A stretch of DNA of 64,000 bases, from contig NZ_CP022387.1 of NCBI RefSeq assembly GCF_002302635.1, positions 186,001 to 250,000 on the forward strand, in the 5' to 3' direction. Position numbers and translations under genes: made by a program. The stretch is from Capnocytophaga stomatis (lineage in GTDB: Bacteria; Bacteroidota; Bacteroidia; Flavobacteriales; Flavobacteriaceae). The notes below the pieces were generated by a model. The model was not told the DNA's origin. It did not search any database and saw only the letters and a list, made by a program, of their open reading frames with translations. Of this stretch, positions 8,428 through 17,344 are shown piece by piece; position 1 is the first letter of the stretch, and the number at the start of each line of letters is the position of its first letter.

Positions 8428-9630
8428 TTAACCAATTAGTTCTACTACTTCGTTAGCTATTTGTAGCTCCTCGTTTGTAGGAATAATAAGAATTTTCACA
8501 CGACTTTTATCGCTTTGAACCTCAACAACTTGCTTAGGTCGGTTAAATTCCTTATTTTTATTTTCATCGATTTCTATTCCTAAAAATTCCATTCCTTGAC
8601 ACGCAAGTAAACGAATTAAATCGTCATTTTCACCCAAACCTGCCGTGAAAGTGATGCTATCCAATCCGTTCAAAATAGCGGCATACGCACCAATAAATTT
8701 CTTAATTCGGTAAGCATACATTTCGTAACAAAGAATTGCATTGGTATCTCCTGCAAAGTATTTGTCCGATACATCTCGTGCATCGGAACTGCCTGTTAAT
8801 CCAAGCATTCCACTTTTCTTGTTGAGAATTGTACTAATTTCATCAGCTGTTAAATTCAATCGGTCAGCAAGATAGAAAATTACTCCAGCATCAATATTTC
8901 CACAACGTGTCCCCATCACCAAACCATCAAGTGGCGTAAGTCCCATTGTTGTATCCATACATCTTCCACTTTCATTCACAGCTGCCATACTTGAGCCGTT
9001 TCCTAAGTGTATTGTGATATTTTTTATATTCTTATTTAGATGTTTACGTGCCTGTGCATCAACATATTTATGACTTGTTCCGTGGAATCCGTATGCTCTT
9101 ACGCCATAATCTTTGTAATATTCATTCGGGATAGCGTAACGGAACGCTTTGGCAGGCATTGATTGATGAAAAGCAGTATCAAAAACAGCCACGTGTTTTG
9201 CTTTTTTGAAAATCTTTTCCGCACTGCGAATACCCTCCAAACAAGCAGGATTATGCAAAGGTGACAGCGGAATAAGTTTTTCAATTTCTTTCTTAACTTC
9301 CTCTGTTACAAGCGTTGGTTGTACAAATTTTTCTCCCCCGTGAACCACACGATGCCCCACAGCCTTAATATCATCCGGATTGCTAATAACTCCTACTTCT
9401 GCATCTGTTAGTAAATCAGTCACTTGCTTCATTGCCTCTTCGTGGTTGCTGATTGGTAATTGTTTCTTTATTTCCACTTCCTTACCATCTTTCAAAGCCA
9501 CGTATTTGATTGAACTTCCATCAATCCCGATTCTATCTACAAGCCCTCTTACTTTTGAAATACCTTTCTGTGAATCAATTAATTGATATTTTAATGAGGA
9601 ACTTCCTGAATTTATTATCAATATTTCCAT
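8428..9630 (-). CDS. ackA: Acetate kinase
   Basis: A 400-residue enzyme of the ASKHA fold that interconverts acetyl phosphate plus ADP with acetate plus ATP. Diagnostic motifs are MEILIINSGSSSLKYQLID at the start, GHRVVHGGEKF, the catalytic FDTAFHQSMP, YGFHGTSHKYV, the phosphate-binding IHLGNGSSMAAV, GLVMGTRCGNIDAG and the adenosine-binding FTAGLGENDD. With pta (10455-12539) it forms the acetate overflow/ATP-yielding route expected of a fermentative organism. A methyltransferase-like gene separates the two, and ackA has its own promoter (9724-9752), so they are probably separate transcripts. Confidence 0.97.
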   Translation of the reverse strand: MEILIINSGSSSLKYQLIDSQKGISKVRGLVDRIGIDGSSIKYVALKDGKEVEIKKQLPISNHEEAMKQVTDLLTDAEVGVISNPDDIKAVGHRVVHGGEKFVQPTLVTEEVKKEIEKLIPLSPLHNPACLEGIRSAEKIFKKAKHVAVFDTAFHQSMPAKAFRYAIPNEYYKDYGVRAYGFHGTSHKYVDAQARKHLNKNIKNITIHLGNGSSMAAVNESGRCMDTTMGLTPLDGLVMGTRCGNIDAGVIFYLADRLNLTADEISTILNKKSGMLGLTGSSDARDVSDKYFAGDTNAILCYEMYAYRIKKFIGAYAAILNGLDSITFTAGLGENDDLIRLLACQGMEFLGIEIDENKNKEFNRPKQVVEVQSDKSRVKILIIPTNEELQIANEVVELIG

Positions 9631-9723
9631 ATGATACTTTTATTAAAAACAATTATATAATTTAATTCAAAAATTTTTCTGATATTGATATTTTTACTAT
9701 TTCCTTCTGCAAGAAAAACGTCG

Positions 9724-9752
9724 CAAAGCTACGAAACTTTTTCAAACTCAAA
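9724..9752 (-). promoter_or_regulatory. Promoter of ackA (TTTG-N17-TAnnTTTG)
   Basis: On the minus strand TTTG (complement of 9749-9752) is followed after 17 bases by TAGCTTTG (complement of 9724-9731). The spacing is at the short end of the accepted range. The leader to the ATG at 9630 is about 90 nt. Confidence 0.6.
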
Positions 9753-9840
9753 GAATTTTTATCACAAATATATTTTTAACTCAACATTAATTCATTTCTT
9801 ACAGTCAATCATCAGCAATAAAACACTGTAAATAAGATTA

Positions 9841-10353
9841 TTACACCAAATGTTTCATTGCGGCTTCTTCCTGTCGGATACGGATTGCTAAAACTACCGC
9901 ATAGATAGGCAACATAACGCAAAGTGTGGTGTAAGCCTTACATAAAAGTGCAATTCCCACAAGTTCAGGCAAGATATTCAAAAAGTAATTAGGATGTTTT
10001 ACCCATTTGAATAAAAAAGATTTATTGATTTTATGGTTAGGTAATATGTATATTTTCAGTGTCCAAATTTCTTTAAGTTGATAAATCACATAAAACAACA
10101 TCAGGTAAGCAAAAACCAGCAAAGCAACACCTATTTTTGAGGTAAAATCCAATGAAAAATGCTCGTTTCGGATAGCTTCAAACAAACAAAGAAAATAAAA
10201 GGATACGTGAGCAAACGTCAGCAACATCGAATTAAATTTTCCGTATTGAATTCCTCCCATTTCCTTGATTCTCTTTTCATTTTTAATCGAAATTCCCAAA
10301 GAAACCAATCGCAATACAAAAAAACAAACAAAAATAATAATAACTTCTTTCAT
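9841..10353 (-). CDS. Isoprenylcysteine carboxyl methyltransferase (ICMT)-family membrane protein
   Basis: A 170-residue, mostly hydrophobic protein with about five membrane segments. The C-terminal half carries the ICMT/phospholipid-methyltransferase pattern: WVKHPNYFLNILPELVGIAL, then RIRQEEAAMKHL, where the HPNYF and EE elements bind SAM and the methyl acceptor in the family. Bacterial members have mostly unknown substrates (lipids, quinones or small molecules), and protein prenylation is not expected here. The gene lies between pta and ackA on the same strand, but pta has a terminator before it and ackA has its own promoter, so a metabolic link to acetate is not supported. No -7 element was found upstream. 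Confidence 0.75.
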   Translation of the reverse strand: MKEVIIIFVCFFVLRLVSLGISIKNEKRIKEMGGIQYGKFNSMLLTFAHVSFYFLCLFEAIRNEHFSLDFTSKIGVALLVFAYLMLFYVIYQLKEIWTLKIYILPNHKINKSFLFKWVKHPNYFLNILPELVGIALLCKAYTTLCVMLPIYAVVLAIRIRQEEAAMKHLV

Positions 10354-10399
10354 ATGAATAATTTATAAATTTATAATTTCAAAAAATCTCATAACCAAA

Positions 10400-10432
10400 A
10401 AATTTGCCAAAGCTTTGAGGCTTTGGCAAAAA
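10400..10432 (-). terminator. Terminator of pta
   Basis: TTTGCCAAAGC (10403-10413) pairs with GCTTTGGCAAA (10420-10430) around a 6-nt loop. On the minus strand the stem is followed by AATTTTTTGG. It starts about 25 bases beyond the pta stop codon. Confidence 0.75.
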
Positions 10433-10454
10433 GTATATATTTACAAAACAAATT

Positions 10455-12539
10455 CTATTCTTCCATAACTGACTGAATAGCAGTAATTAACACCGTATTG
10501 TAAATGTCAGGAATGGTAGCTCCTCGACTTAAATCGTTTACAGGTTTTTTAAGTCCTTGTAACATTGGCCCGATGGCTAACGCTCCCGTTTCACGTTGTA
10601 CCGCTTTGTAAGTGTTATTTCCTGTGTTCAAGTCTGGGAAAATAAGTACATTCGCTTGCCCAGCCACTTTTGAATCAGGCATTTTGCTTTTCCCTACTTT
10701 AGGGTTAACCGCAGCATCGTACTGAATAGGTCCTTCTACCAATAATTCAGGATGTTGTGATTTTACGATTTGAGTTGCTTCACGCACTTTATCTACATCG
10801 GCACCGCTTCCCGAACTTCCTGAAGAATAGGAAAGTAAAGCAACTTTAGGCTCAATTCCGAAAGCTTTTGCCGATTCAGCTGAAGAAATAGCTATTTCAG
10901 CCAACTGTTCTGCTGTTGGATTCGGAACAATTGCACAATCTCCGTAAACAAGTACCCTGTCGTGCAACAACATAAAGAACACTGAAGAAACCGTATTTAC
11001 ATTCGGTTTGGTTTTTACGAACTGTAATGAAGGACGAATTGTGTGTGCTGTAGTATTTACCGCACCCGAAACCATTCCGTCAGCATCACCTAAAAACACC
11101 ATCATCGTTCCGAAATACGAAACATCAAGCATCAAATCACGTGCTTGCGACAGTTCCATTCCTTTAGATTTTCGAAGTTCGTACAATTTTTCGGCATACG
11201 AATTATACTTCGGACTTTCTATCGGATTAACAATTGATATACGATTTTCGTCCCAACGCAATCCCAACTCATTCACTCGTGTGATTATTTTTTCAGGCTC
11301 GCCGAGTATGGTTAAATAAACCAATTCGTCGGCTGCCAGTTGCGATGCCGCTGTAAGAATACGATCGTCCGTTCCTTCAGGTAAAACAATATGTTTCTGA
11401 GCGTTACGAGCTTTTTGCACCATATTGTACTGGAACATACGTGGCGTAATCGTTTCGGACTTGAAGGAAGAAATTCTTTTGTTCAAATCCTCTACATCGG
11501 CGTATTTTTCAAAAAGTTGTATGCACAGCTTTATTTTTTCAAAACTTTCAGGATATATTTTCGATTTAATGTTCCCGATGCGATTGGCTGTTTCAAAAGT
11601 TCCTAATTTTGATACCATAATAGGAAGCATCTTTTGTGTTCCGTCAAGGATTTTCACGATAGATTTTTCAGGCGTAAGTGCTCCGGAAAGTACTATCCCC
11701 GCCACACGCGGATAATTTGACGAAATGTGAGCCGCCAATGTTCCTACAATCAAATCCGAACGGTCGGCTGGCATTACAGCCAAACAACCTTCCGACAGAT
11801 GATTTAAGAAATTGTGCAATTGCATTCCTCCCACAATGGTTTTTTTGGTAATTATATCCACATCATCGCCCTTGTACAGAAAGCGAGCTCCTAATTCATC
11901 GGCAACTTCCTTCACCGTTGGGCGACTTAAATCGCCTTCTTTTGGAATAAAAGTGAAGTGAATATCCTTGTATTCTTGTTGAAGCTTTTGTTTTATTCCG
12001 TCAACGTAATACTTTGCCTTATTGACAAATACGCCCAAAATTTGAACCTCTTGTTCAAGTAAGGAATTTACCTCTATTTGTATGTGATTTACCAATTCAT
12101 CTTCCGAAGAAAAATTATCTTTCAATACAATAAGTGCCGGAATATTCAAGCTTTGAGCCAACGACGCATTGAAATTAATGTCAAACACATTGCTTTCTTC
12201 CAATAAGTCTGTTCCTTCAACTAATACAAAATCGTACTTGTTTTCCAGCTCTTTGTATCTTTTGATAATTGTGTCGTAAACCTCGCCAATTTTTCCTTTA
12301 TTTTTAAGGCTCGCCACCTCACTACGCGAAAAAACATACGCATCATCGTACTTCATATCCAGCTGAAAATGAGAAAGAATCGTCATTATATGATTATCTT
12401 TCTGAGTTTTACTTTCCAAAATTGGCTTGAAATACGCTACTTTGGTTGTGTTTCGCATAATCATTTGCATTACCCCAATGGTAACCAATGATTTTCCGCT
12501 GTAAGTGTCGGATGTGATGATATATACCGATTTATTCAT
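10455..12539 (-). CDS. pta: Phosphate acetyltransferase
   Basis: A 694-residue long-form Pta that converts acetyl-CoA plus phosphate to acetyl phosphate. The N-terminal part is a BioD-like P-loop domain (SDTYSGKS, about 10-17), the middle is a DRTGG-type regulatory domain, and the C-terminal about 330 residues are the catalytic PTA_PTB domain (RKAGLSYSSGSSGSG-like segment seen as VALLSYSSGSSGSG, then FPDLNTGNNTYKAVQRE). Domain order and length match E. coli-type Pta. TACCTTTG on the minus strand at 12608-12615 is a likely -7 element about 70 bases upstream. It works with ackA. Confidence 0.96.
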   Translation of the reverse strand: MNKSVYIITSDTYSGKSLVTIGVMQMIMRNTTKVAYFKPILESKTQKDNHIMTILSHFQLDMKYDDAYVFSRSEVASLKNKGKIGEVYDTIIKRYKELENKYDFVLVEGTDLLEESNVFDINFNASLAQSLNIPALIVLKDNFSSEDELVNHIQIEVNSLLEQEVQILGVFVNKAKYYVDGIKQKLQQEYKDIHFTFIPKEGDLSRPTVKEVADELGARFLYKGDDVDIITKKTIVGGMQLHNFLNHLSEGCLAVMPADRSDLIVGTLAAHISSNYPRVAGIVLSGALTPEKSIVKILDGTQKMLPIMVSKLGTFETANRIGNIKSKIYPESFEKIKLCIQLFEKYADVEDLNKRISSFKSETITPRMFQYNMVQKARNAQKHIVLPEGTDDRILTAASQLAADELVYLTILGEPEKIITRVNELGLRWDENRISIVNPIESPKYNSYAEKLYELRKSKGMELSQARDLMLDVSYFGTMMVFLGDADGMVSGAVNTTAHTIRPSLQFVKTKPNVNTVSSVFFMLLHDRVLVYGDCAIVPNPTAEQLAEIAISSAESAKAFGIEPKVALLSYSSGSSGSGADVDKVREATQIVKSQHPELLVEGPIQYDAAVNPKVGKSKMPDSKVAGQANVLIFPDLNTGNNTYKAVQRETGALAIGPMLQGLKKPVNDLSRGATIPDIYNTVLITAIQSVMEE

Positions 12540-12684
12540 ATTTAATTTGTTTATTGATTGAGAGAATTAGCTTACAAAATCACCAAAACTCCCCAATTTT
12601 GACCGCACAAAGGTAGGAATTTTTGAAAAAAGAATAAAAATTTTTGAGCGATAAAAAAGAAAGAAAACTTCTATTTAGGATTAC

Positions 12685-14010
12685 TTACAGAAAATCAAAT
12701 CGTACCATTCCGTCCGAATCAATTTTGGTAAGTTTTACTCTATGCAAAGTATTCACCAATTCAGGATTCCAAGGAGTTTTTACCTTCACGTAATTTTCTG
12801 TGAAACCGTGAATATATCCTTGCTTGTTTTCTCCTTCAAAAAGAACGATTCTTTCTGTTCCCAATTGACTTTGATAAAAAGCATTTCGTTTTTTGGCAGA
12901 AAGCCCTCGAAGCATTTTACTTCGTTTGGCACGAACCGCATCAGGCACAACGCCTTCCATCAACACAGCTTCGGTATTATCTCGCTCGGAATATGTAAAA
13001 ACGTGTAAATAAGACACTTCCAGCTCACTTAAAAAATGATATGTTTCCAAAAAATGCTCATCAGTTTCGCCAGGGAAACCCACAATAACATCCGCACCAA
13101 TGCAAGCGTGAGGCATCACTTCTTTAATTTTCGCAACTCTGCTGGCGTAAACTTCTCGTAAATAACGACGTTTCATCTTTTTAAGAATATCATTGCTCCC
13201 GCTTTGTAAAGGCACGTGAAAATGAGGAACAAAAGCCTTGCTTTTTGACACAAAATCAATAGTTTCGTCTTTTAGTAAATTCGGTTCGATGGAAGAAATC
13301 CGCAAACGCTCAATTCCCTCAACCTTATCCAAGGCTTGTACCAAATCCAAAAAAGTATGTTCGTGTTTTTTATTGCCAAACTCCCCTTTTCCGTAATCTC
13401 CTATGTTTACGCCTGTTAGTACAATTTCTTTTATTCCTTGTTCCGAAATTTTGTGTACGTTTTTAAGAATATTTTCAATAGTATCACTACGTGAAATACC
13501 TCGAGCCATCGGTATTGTACAATAAGTACATTTGTAATCGCAACCATCTTGCACCTTTAAAAAAGCACGTGTGCGGTCGCCGATGGAATAACTTCCTACA
13601 TAAAAATCCGTTTCCGAAATTTCACAAGAATGCACCTGTCCCTCATTGTTTTTGGTCAGGTCATCAATATACTGTGTAATATCAAACTTTTCTTTTGCTC
13701 CCAAAACCAAATCCACGCCATCAACGGCAGCCAATTCCTCCGGTTTGAGCTGAGCATAGCATCCCACAGCAGCAATAAACGCCTTGTCATTCGTTTTCAG
13801 AGCTTTGCGAACTATTTGCTTAAATTGCTTGTCGGCATTTTCTGTTACGGAACACGTATTTATCACATATATATCAGCAGGTTGCTCAAAATCAACACGT
13901 TCGAAGCCTTCCGTTTCAAAACTGCGGGCTATGGTTGAAGTTTCTGAAAAATTCAACTTACAACCTAATGTGTAGAATGCAACCTTTTTTCTATCTTCTG
14001 ATGAAGTCAT
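12685..14010 (-). CDS. mtaB: tRNA t6A37 C2-methylthiotransferase MtaB
   Basis: A radical-SAM methylthiotransferase that turns t6A37 into ms2t6A37 in tRNAs decoding ANN codons. The first [4Fe-4S] site (UPF0004 domain) uses C17 (YTLGCKLN), C53 (NTCSV) and C84 (VGCYAQ). The radical-SAM cluster is C157, C161 and C164 in DGCDYKCTYC. A TRAM-like domain ends the protein. GCKLNFSET and TIPMARG favour MtaB over MiaB or RimO. The frame is open to an ATG at 14067, but a promoter -7 box (14035-14042) lies inside that extension, so the ATG at 14010 is preferred (441 residues). Confidence 0.93.
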   Translation of the reverse strand: MTSSEDRKKVAFYTLGCKLNFSETSTIARSFETEGFERVDFEQPADIYVINTCSVTENADKQFKQIVRKALKTNDKAFIAAVGCYAQLKPEELAAVDGVDLVLGAKEKFDITQYIDDLTKNNEGQVHSCEISETDFYVGSYSIGDRTRAFLKVQDGCDYKCTYCTIPMARGISRSDTIENILKNVHKISEQGIKEIVLTGVNIGDYGKGEFGNKKHEHTFLDLVQALDKVEGIERLRISSIEPNLLKDETIDFVSKSKAFVPHFHVPLQSGSNDILKKMKRRYLREVYASRVAKIKEVMPHACIGADVIVGFPGETDEHFLETYHFLSELEVSYLHVFTYSERDNTEAVLMEGVVPDAVRAKRSKMLRGLSAKKRNAFYQSQLGTERIVLFEGENKQGYIHGFTENYVKVKTPWNPELVNTLHRVKLTKIDSDGMVRFDFL

Positions 14011-14034
14011 TTTTATTTTTCGTTTTTTGGGTGG

Positions 14035-14067
14035 CAAAGATATGCTTTTTTTCAGAATATCGGACAA
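14035..14067 (-). promoter_or_regulatory. Promoter of mtaB, deciding its start codon
   Basis: On the minus strand TTG (complement of 14065-14067) is followed after 22 bases by TATCTTTG (complement of 14035-14042). Transcription should start near 14031, about 20 bases before the ATG at 14010. This excludes the upstream in-frame ATG at 14067. Confidence 0.6.
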
Positions 14068-14087
14068 TTAAGCCTCATTATGAGTAA

Positions 14088-14450
14088 CTATTCATCTTGA
14101 AAAAAGCCTCTATTATCAAAATATTGAACGATGGCTTCTTTCATCAAAATGGATTGTTCACCCGCTTTTAATGCAGGAAGTTGTTCCACCAAGGAATAAT
14201 GAGGCCAGCCGTCAGAATCCGTGTAATCAAATTTGTAATAGCCGTAAGGCTCAAGCAATTTGCAGATGGCTATATGCATCAGATTTACTTTTTCGTCTTT
14301 TTTATATTTCGATTTTATTTGCCCTAATTCCTGAATACCAATAAGATATATAATAGCCTCCAAATCAAGTTTTTCACCATCAGCGAAGGTTTTTGATAAT
14401 TCTTCTACTACTTTTTCCCATCGAGCTTTTAAAACCTCGTCTCTTGCCAT
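14088..14450 (-). CDS. Conserved hypothetical protein, 120 residues
   Basis: A soluble, acidic 120-residue protein with no signal peptide or membrane segment. It opens with a helical region (MARDEVLKARWEKVVEELSK) and contains a compact aromatic stretch YGYYKFDYTDSDGWPHYS before a helical end. I do not recognise a named domain. A TATTTTTG element on the minus strand (14468-14475) lies about 17 bases before the start, giving a very short leader. It lies upstream of mtaB on the same strand, but mtaB has its own promoter, so a functional tie is unproven. Confidence 0.75.
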   Translation of the reverse strand: MARDEVLKARWEKVVEELSKTFADGEKLDLEAIIYLIGIQELGQIKSKYKKDEKVNLMHIAICKLLEPYGYYKFDYTDSDGWPHYSLVEQLPALKAGEQSILMKEAIVQYFDNRGFFQDE

Positions 14451-14679
14451 ATTTTACATTTTGGCGGCAAAAATATGAAGATTTTCTCTAAATCCGTAGT
14501 TAAGTCATTCTTTTAGTTTCATTTAAAGAAATTGAAAATGATGGTTTTTGTCGATTAGAATGGTAAATCAATAATACAATAAATACAAATACGGAAATTT
14601 TCAGCCATTATTTTTTTCAAGTCAATCAAATTCTCTTAAAATTTAACATAAAAAATTATTTTATTTACATTTCTTTTCG

Positions 14680-14687
14680 TAGCTTTG
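14680..14687 (+). promoter_or_regulatory. -7 element of the SLC13 transporter gene
   Basis: TAGCTTTG matches TAnnTTTG and lies 34 bases ahead of the ATG at 14722. The region 14451-14721 otherwise holds only AT-rich sequence and the divergent -7 element at 14468-14475. Confidence 0.5.
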
Positions 14688-14721
14688 ACGGAAATTTTAA
14701 CCACCTTTTAAATTATACATT

Positions 14722-16167
14722 ATGGCAGATTCCAGACATTATTCGTTTCAAATCTTGTCGCGTATTCAAAAAGTAGTTGATATACAACGCAGGATTATTT
14801 ACTTTTTGCTGAGTGCTATACTGGCTTTCGGGCTGACGTATTGGCTGTATGAACCGGAGCTTAACAGAGCTCAGATTTATGTGCTGTTCATTCTGTTTTT
14901 GGCTATCGGATTGTGGGTAACGGAGGCGATTCCGCCTTTTGCCACGGGGCTTTTTATTTTCGGGTTTCTCATCTTTGCTACCAACAGTTATTATTCGGAA
15001 TTAGACCCTGAAAACGCCAAATCGTATTACCAAGAATACGTAAATACGTGGTCAAACAGTGTGATTTGGCTGATGTTGGGAGGTTTTTTCATCGCCTACG
15101 CTATGCAGAAGACACATTTGGACAGGATTGTTTTTAAAATGTCTATTTCACGATTTGGAAAAACACCCGATAAGATTCTTTTAGGATTAATGCTTACCAC
15201 GGCAGTCTTTTCAATGGTAATGTCAAACACGGCAACTACTGCAATGATGGTGGCTTCGGTAGCTGCTTTTCTACAAACTCTTCCGAAAGATTCTACCTTA
15301 GGTAAAGCATTACTGATCGGTATCGCGGCAGCGGCTTCTTTTGGCGGTATGGGAACGTTAATAGGTTCGCCACCGAACGCCATCGCTGTTGATGCACTTT
15401 CCGATAAAGGTATCGGATTCCTTGAATGGATGTATGTAGGGATGCCCGTTTCAATAATTTTAACGTTAGCTGCTTGGTACTTACTAAAAATTAAATACAT
15501 CAAAGTAAATACGCCTGTTCACATACAGTTGGAGGACGAATTAACCGAAGAAGAAAAGCAAGAAAGCCCAACTATCTTGAAAATGAAAAAAAATGTGGTT
15601 TTGGCTATTCTTTCCGTTACGCTTTTGCTGTGGCTTACCGAAAAACTACATAATATACCTGCCGCCATCGTTTCGTTTATTCCTATTATGTTACTGACGA
15701 TGCTCGGAATTGTTAACGGACACGACGTTCGCAAATTACCTTGGGATACATTAATGCTTGTGGCGGGAGGTTTAGCATTGGGTATGGCTATTAAAGAAAC
15801 AGGATTGGCACAACATTATGTAGATAAACTTCAACAAGTTAATTTGAATTTTTATGTTTTGGTTGTTGTTTTTGCTCTTCTAACGGTTTTGATGTCGAAC
15901 GTGATGAGTAACACTGCCACCGCAACGATTTTAATCCCGATTGCTGCTATCTTGGCACATCAGCATCCTATTGTTTTGCCTATTGTTATCGGGCTTAGTG
16001 CTTCCACCGCACTATTTTTACCGATTTCCACCCCACCCAATGCAATTGTTTACAGTACGGGTTATTTGCAACAAAAAGATTTCAGATACATCGGACTGAT
16101 TGCCGGAATTGTAGGACCTTTAGTTACTTGTGCCATCACAATATTAATTTTTATGGTGATATTTTAA
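14722..16167 (+). CDS. DASS/SLC13 family sodium-coupled anion symporter
   Basis: A 481-residue integral membrane protein with about eleven membrane spans. Both inverted-repeat halves carry the family's Ser-Asn-Thr motifs, which bind substrate and sodium: MSNTATTAMM with the loop LIGSPPNAIAV in the first half, and MSNTATATILIPI with PISTPPNAIVYSTGY in the second. Characterised relatives (VcINDY, CitT-like, NaDC) import di- or tricarboxylates such as succinate or citrate with sodium. The exact substrate cannot be read from sequence. Transcribed alone, with a good terminator at 16196-16245. Confidence 0.9.
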   Translation: MADSRHYSFQILSRIQKVVDIQRRIIYFLLSAILAFGLTYWLYEPELNRAQIYVLFILFLAIGLWVTEAIPPFATGLFIFGFLIFATNSYYSELDPENAKSYYQEYVNTWSNSVIWLMLGGFFIAYAMQKTHLDRIVFKMSISRFGKTPDKILLGLMLTTAVFSMVMSNTATTAMMVASVAAFLQTLPKDSTLGKALLIGIAAAASFGGMGTLIGSPPNAIAVDALSDKGIGFLEWMYVGMPVSIILTLAAWYLLKIKYIKVNTPVHIQLEDELTEEEKQESPTILKMKKNVVLAILSVTLLLWLTEKLHNIPAAIVSFIPIMLLTMLGIVNGHDVRKLPWDTLMLVAGGLALGMAIKETGLAQHYVDKLQQVNLNFYVLVVVFALLTVLMSNVMSNTATATILIPIAAILAHQHPIVLPIVIGLSASTALFLPISTPPNAIVYSTGYLQQKDFRYIGLIAGIVGPLVTCAITILIFMVIF

Positions 16168-16195
16168 TGTAACGATACAAAAATAACAGAAATCA

Positions 16196-16245
16196 AGCCT
16201 CAAGAATGCAATCTGAAAAATGAAAATTCTTGAGGTTTTGTTTTT
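16196..16245 (+). terminator. Terminator of the SLC13 transporter gene
   Basis: CCTCAAGAAT (16198-16207) pairs perfectly with ATTCTTGAGG (16226-16235), followed by TTTTGTTTTTTG. The loop is 18 nt. Confidence 0.7.
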
Positions 16246-16288
16246 TGTTTAATACTGATTTTAAAACAAAAATTTACGGATATAGAAG

Positions 16289-16616
16289 TGAAGGAAGCTA
16301 TGGGAAAATATTTTTTACTTAATTCAACGTGAAGGAAGCTATGGGAAAATGTTTTTTACTCAATTCAGCGTGAAGGAAGCTATGGGAAAATATTTTTTAC
16401 TTAATTCAGCGTGAGGGAAGCTATGGGAAAATATTTTTTACTTAATTCAGCTTGAGGGAAGCTATGGGAAAATATTTTTTACTCAATTCAGCGTGAAGGA
16501 AGCAATGGGAAAATATTTTTTACTTAATTCAGCTTGAGGGAAGCAATGGGAAAATATTTTTTACTTAATTCAACGTGAAGGAAGCAATGGGAAAATGTTT
16601 TTTAAGTTAAATCAAG
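16289..16616. repeat. Tandem array of eight 41-bp direct repeats
   Basis: Eight head-to-tail copies of a 41-bp unit starting TGAAGGAAGCTATGGGAAAA and continuing through a T-rich stretch to a CTTAATTCAGCG-like end. Copies differ at a few fixed positions: AGCTATGG/AGCAATGG, TGAAGG/TGAGGG, AATATT/AATGTT, and AGCG/AGCT/AACG. The last copy degenerates at its 3' end. The period is not a multiple of three and no frame is open through it, so it is not coding. There are no spacers, so it is not CRISPR. It fills most of the 510-base gap 16168-16677. After it lies a TAATTTTG element (16628-16635) that could drive the gene at 16678. Confidence 0.95.
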
Positions 16617-16677
16617 TTTGAGTTGATTAATTTTGAAGGAGAAATAGCATTAACACAACAAATAAATTTATTTAAAG

Positions 16678-17316
16678 ATGAAAGCAGATAAAAAAATAGA
16701 ATTGTATCAACATTATAAAAAATTAGAGAATAAATTTATAAATAGAAGTATTTGGGCTACACTATTGAGAGGGATTAGTATTTTTATATGGTTTTTGATG
16801 TTTTTATTAGGTTTTGCTATAATCCCCTATTTAAATAGATTAGGATGGTATAATATAAAGACATTTGACAAAGAAATTTGTAGATTAGATAGCATTGAAT
16901 CCGATAATAGAAGAGTATCTTGGACAACCAATTATTTTACAAGAATGCAAGATATATCATTACCTATCGAGAAACGAAAACAGAAAATCGTTTATATGGA
17001 CGGAAAGTTTAATTTTTCTGAGTATTTGGGTATTGAAGAATCTGCATTTATTTCTGCTGAAATCGGCGATAAAATATACGATTCCATTCCTCTTTGGGTA
17101 AATAAAAATAGTGGTATAGCCTATCCCATTCAGAAACACTCTCCTGATAAAATTGATTTCACAACAGAAAAAATATTATTTGCTATCTTTTTATTAAGTT
17201 TTCCTTTTTTTTACTTTTTTATAATTGTACTCTGGAAAAAATGGGAAAAACGCAAAATTAAATTACAGCGTGAAATCATCAAAGCCAAACACCAATGGCA
17301 GAATTACGCAGAATAA
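16678..17316 (+). CDS. Hypothetical protein with two membrane segments
   Basis: A 212-residue protein I do not recognise. It has a short basic N-terminus, a strong membrane segment (about 24-50, ISIFIWFLMFLLGFAIIPYL), a soluble central region of about 110 residues with sparse conserved-looking features, a second membrane segment (about 162-184) and a very basic tail rich in Lys and Arg (about 185-212). The coding region is more AT-rich than its neighbours, with frequent AAA and ATA codons, so recent acquisition is possible. It stands alone between the 41-bp repeat array and the convergent priA gene. Confidence 0.6.
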   Translation: MKADKKIELYQHYKKLENKFINRSIWATLLRGISIFIWFLMFLLGFAIIPYLNRLGWYNIKTFDKEICRLDSIESDNRRVSWTTNYFTRMQDISLPIEKRKQKIVYMDGKFNFSEYLGIEESAFISAEIGDKIYDSIPLWVNKNSGIAYPIQKHSPDKIDFTTEKILFAIFLLSFPFFYFFIIVLWKKWEKRKIKLQREIIKAKHQWQNYAE

Positions 17317-17344
17317 TATTGGTTTGAAATGAAGATTTTGACAT

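Noticed and set aside
16289-16616. CRISPR array
   Set aside because: The 41-bp units are directly adjacent without spacers of unique sequence, and no cas genes are nearby.
16678-17316. Phage or mobile-element gene
   Set aside because: It is AT-rich and isolated, but no integrase, transposase or attachment-site repeats were found around it.
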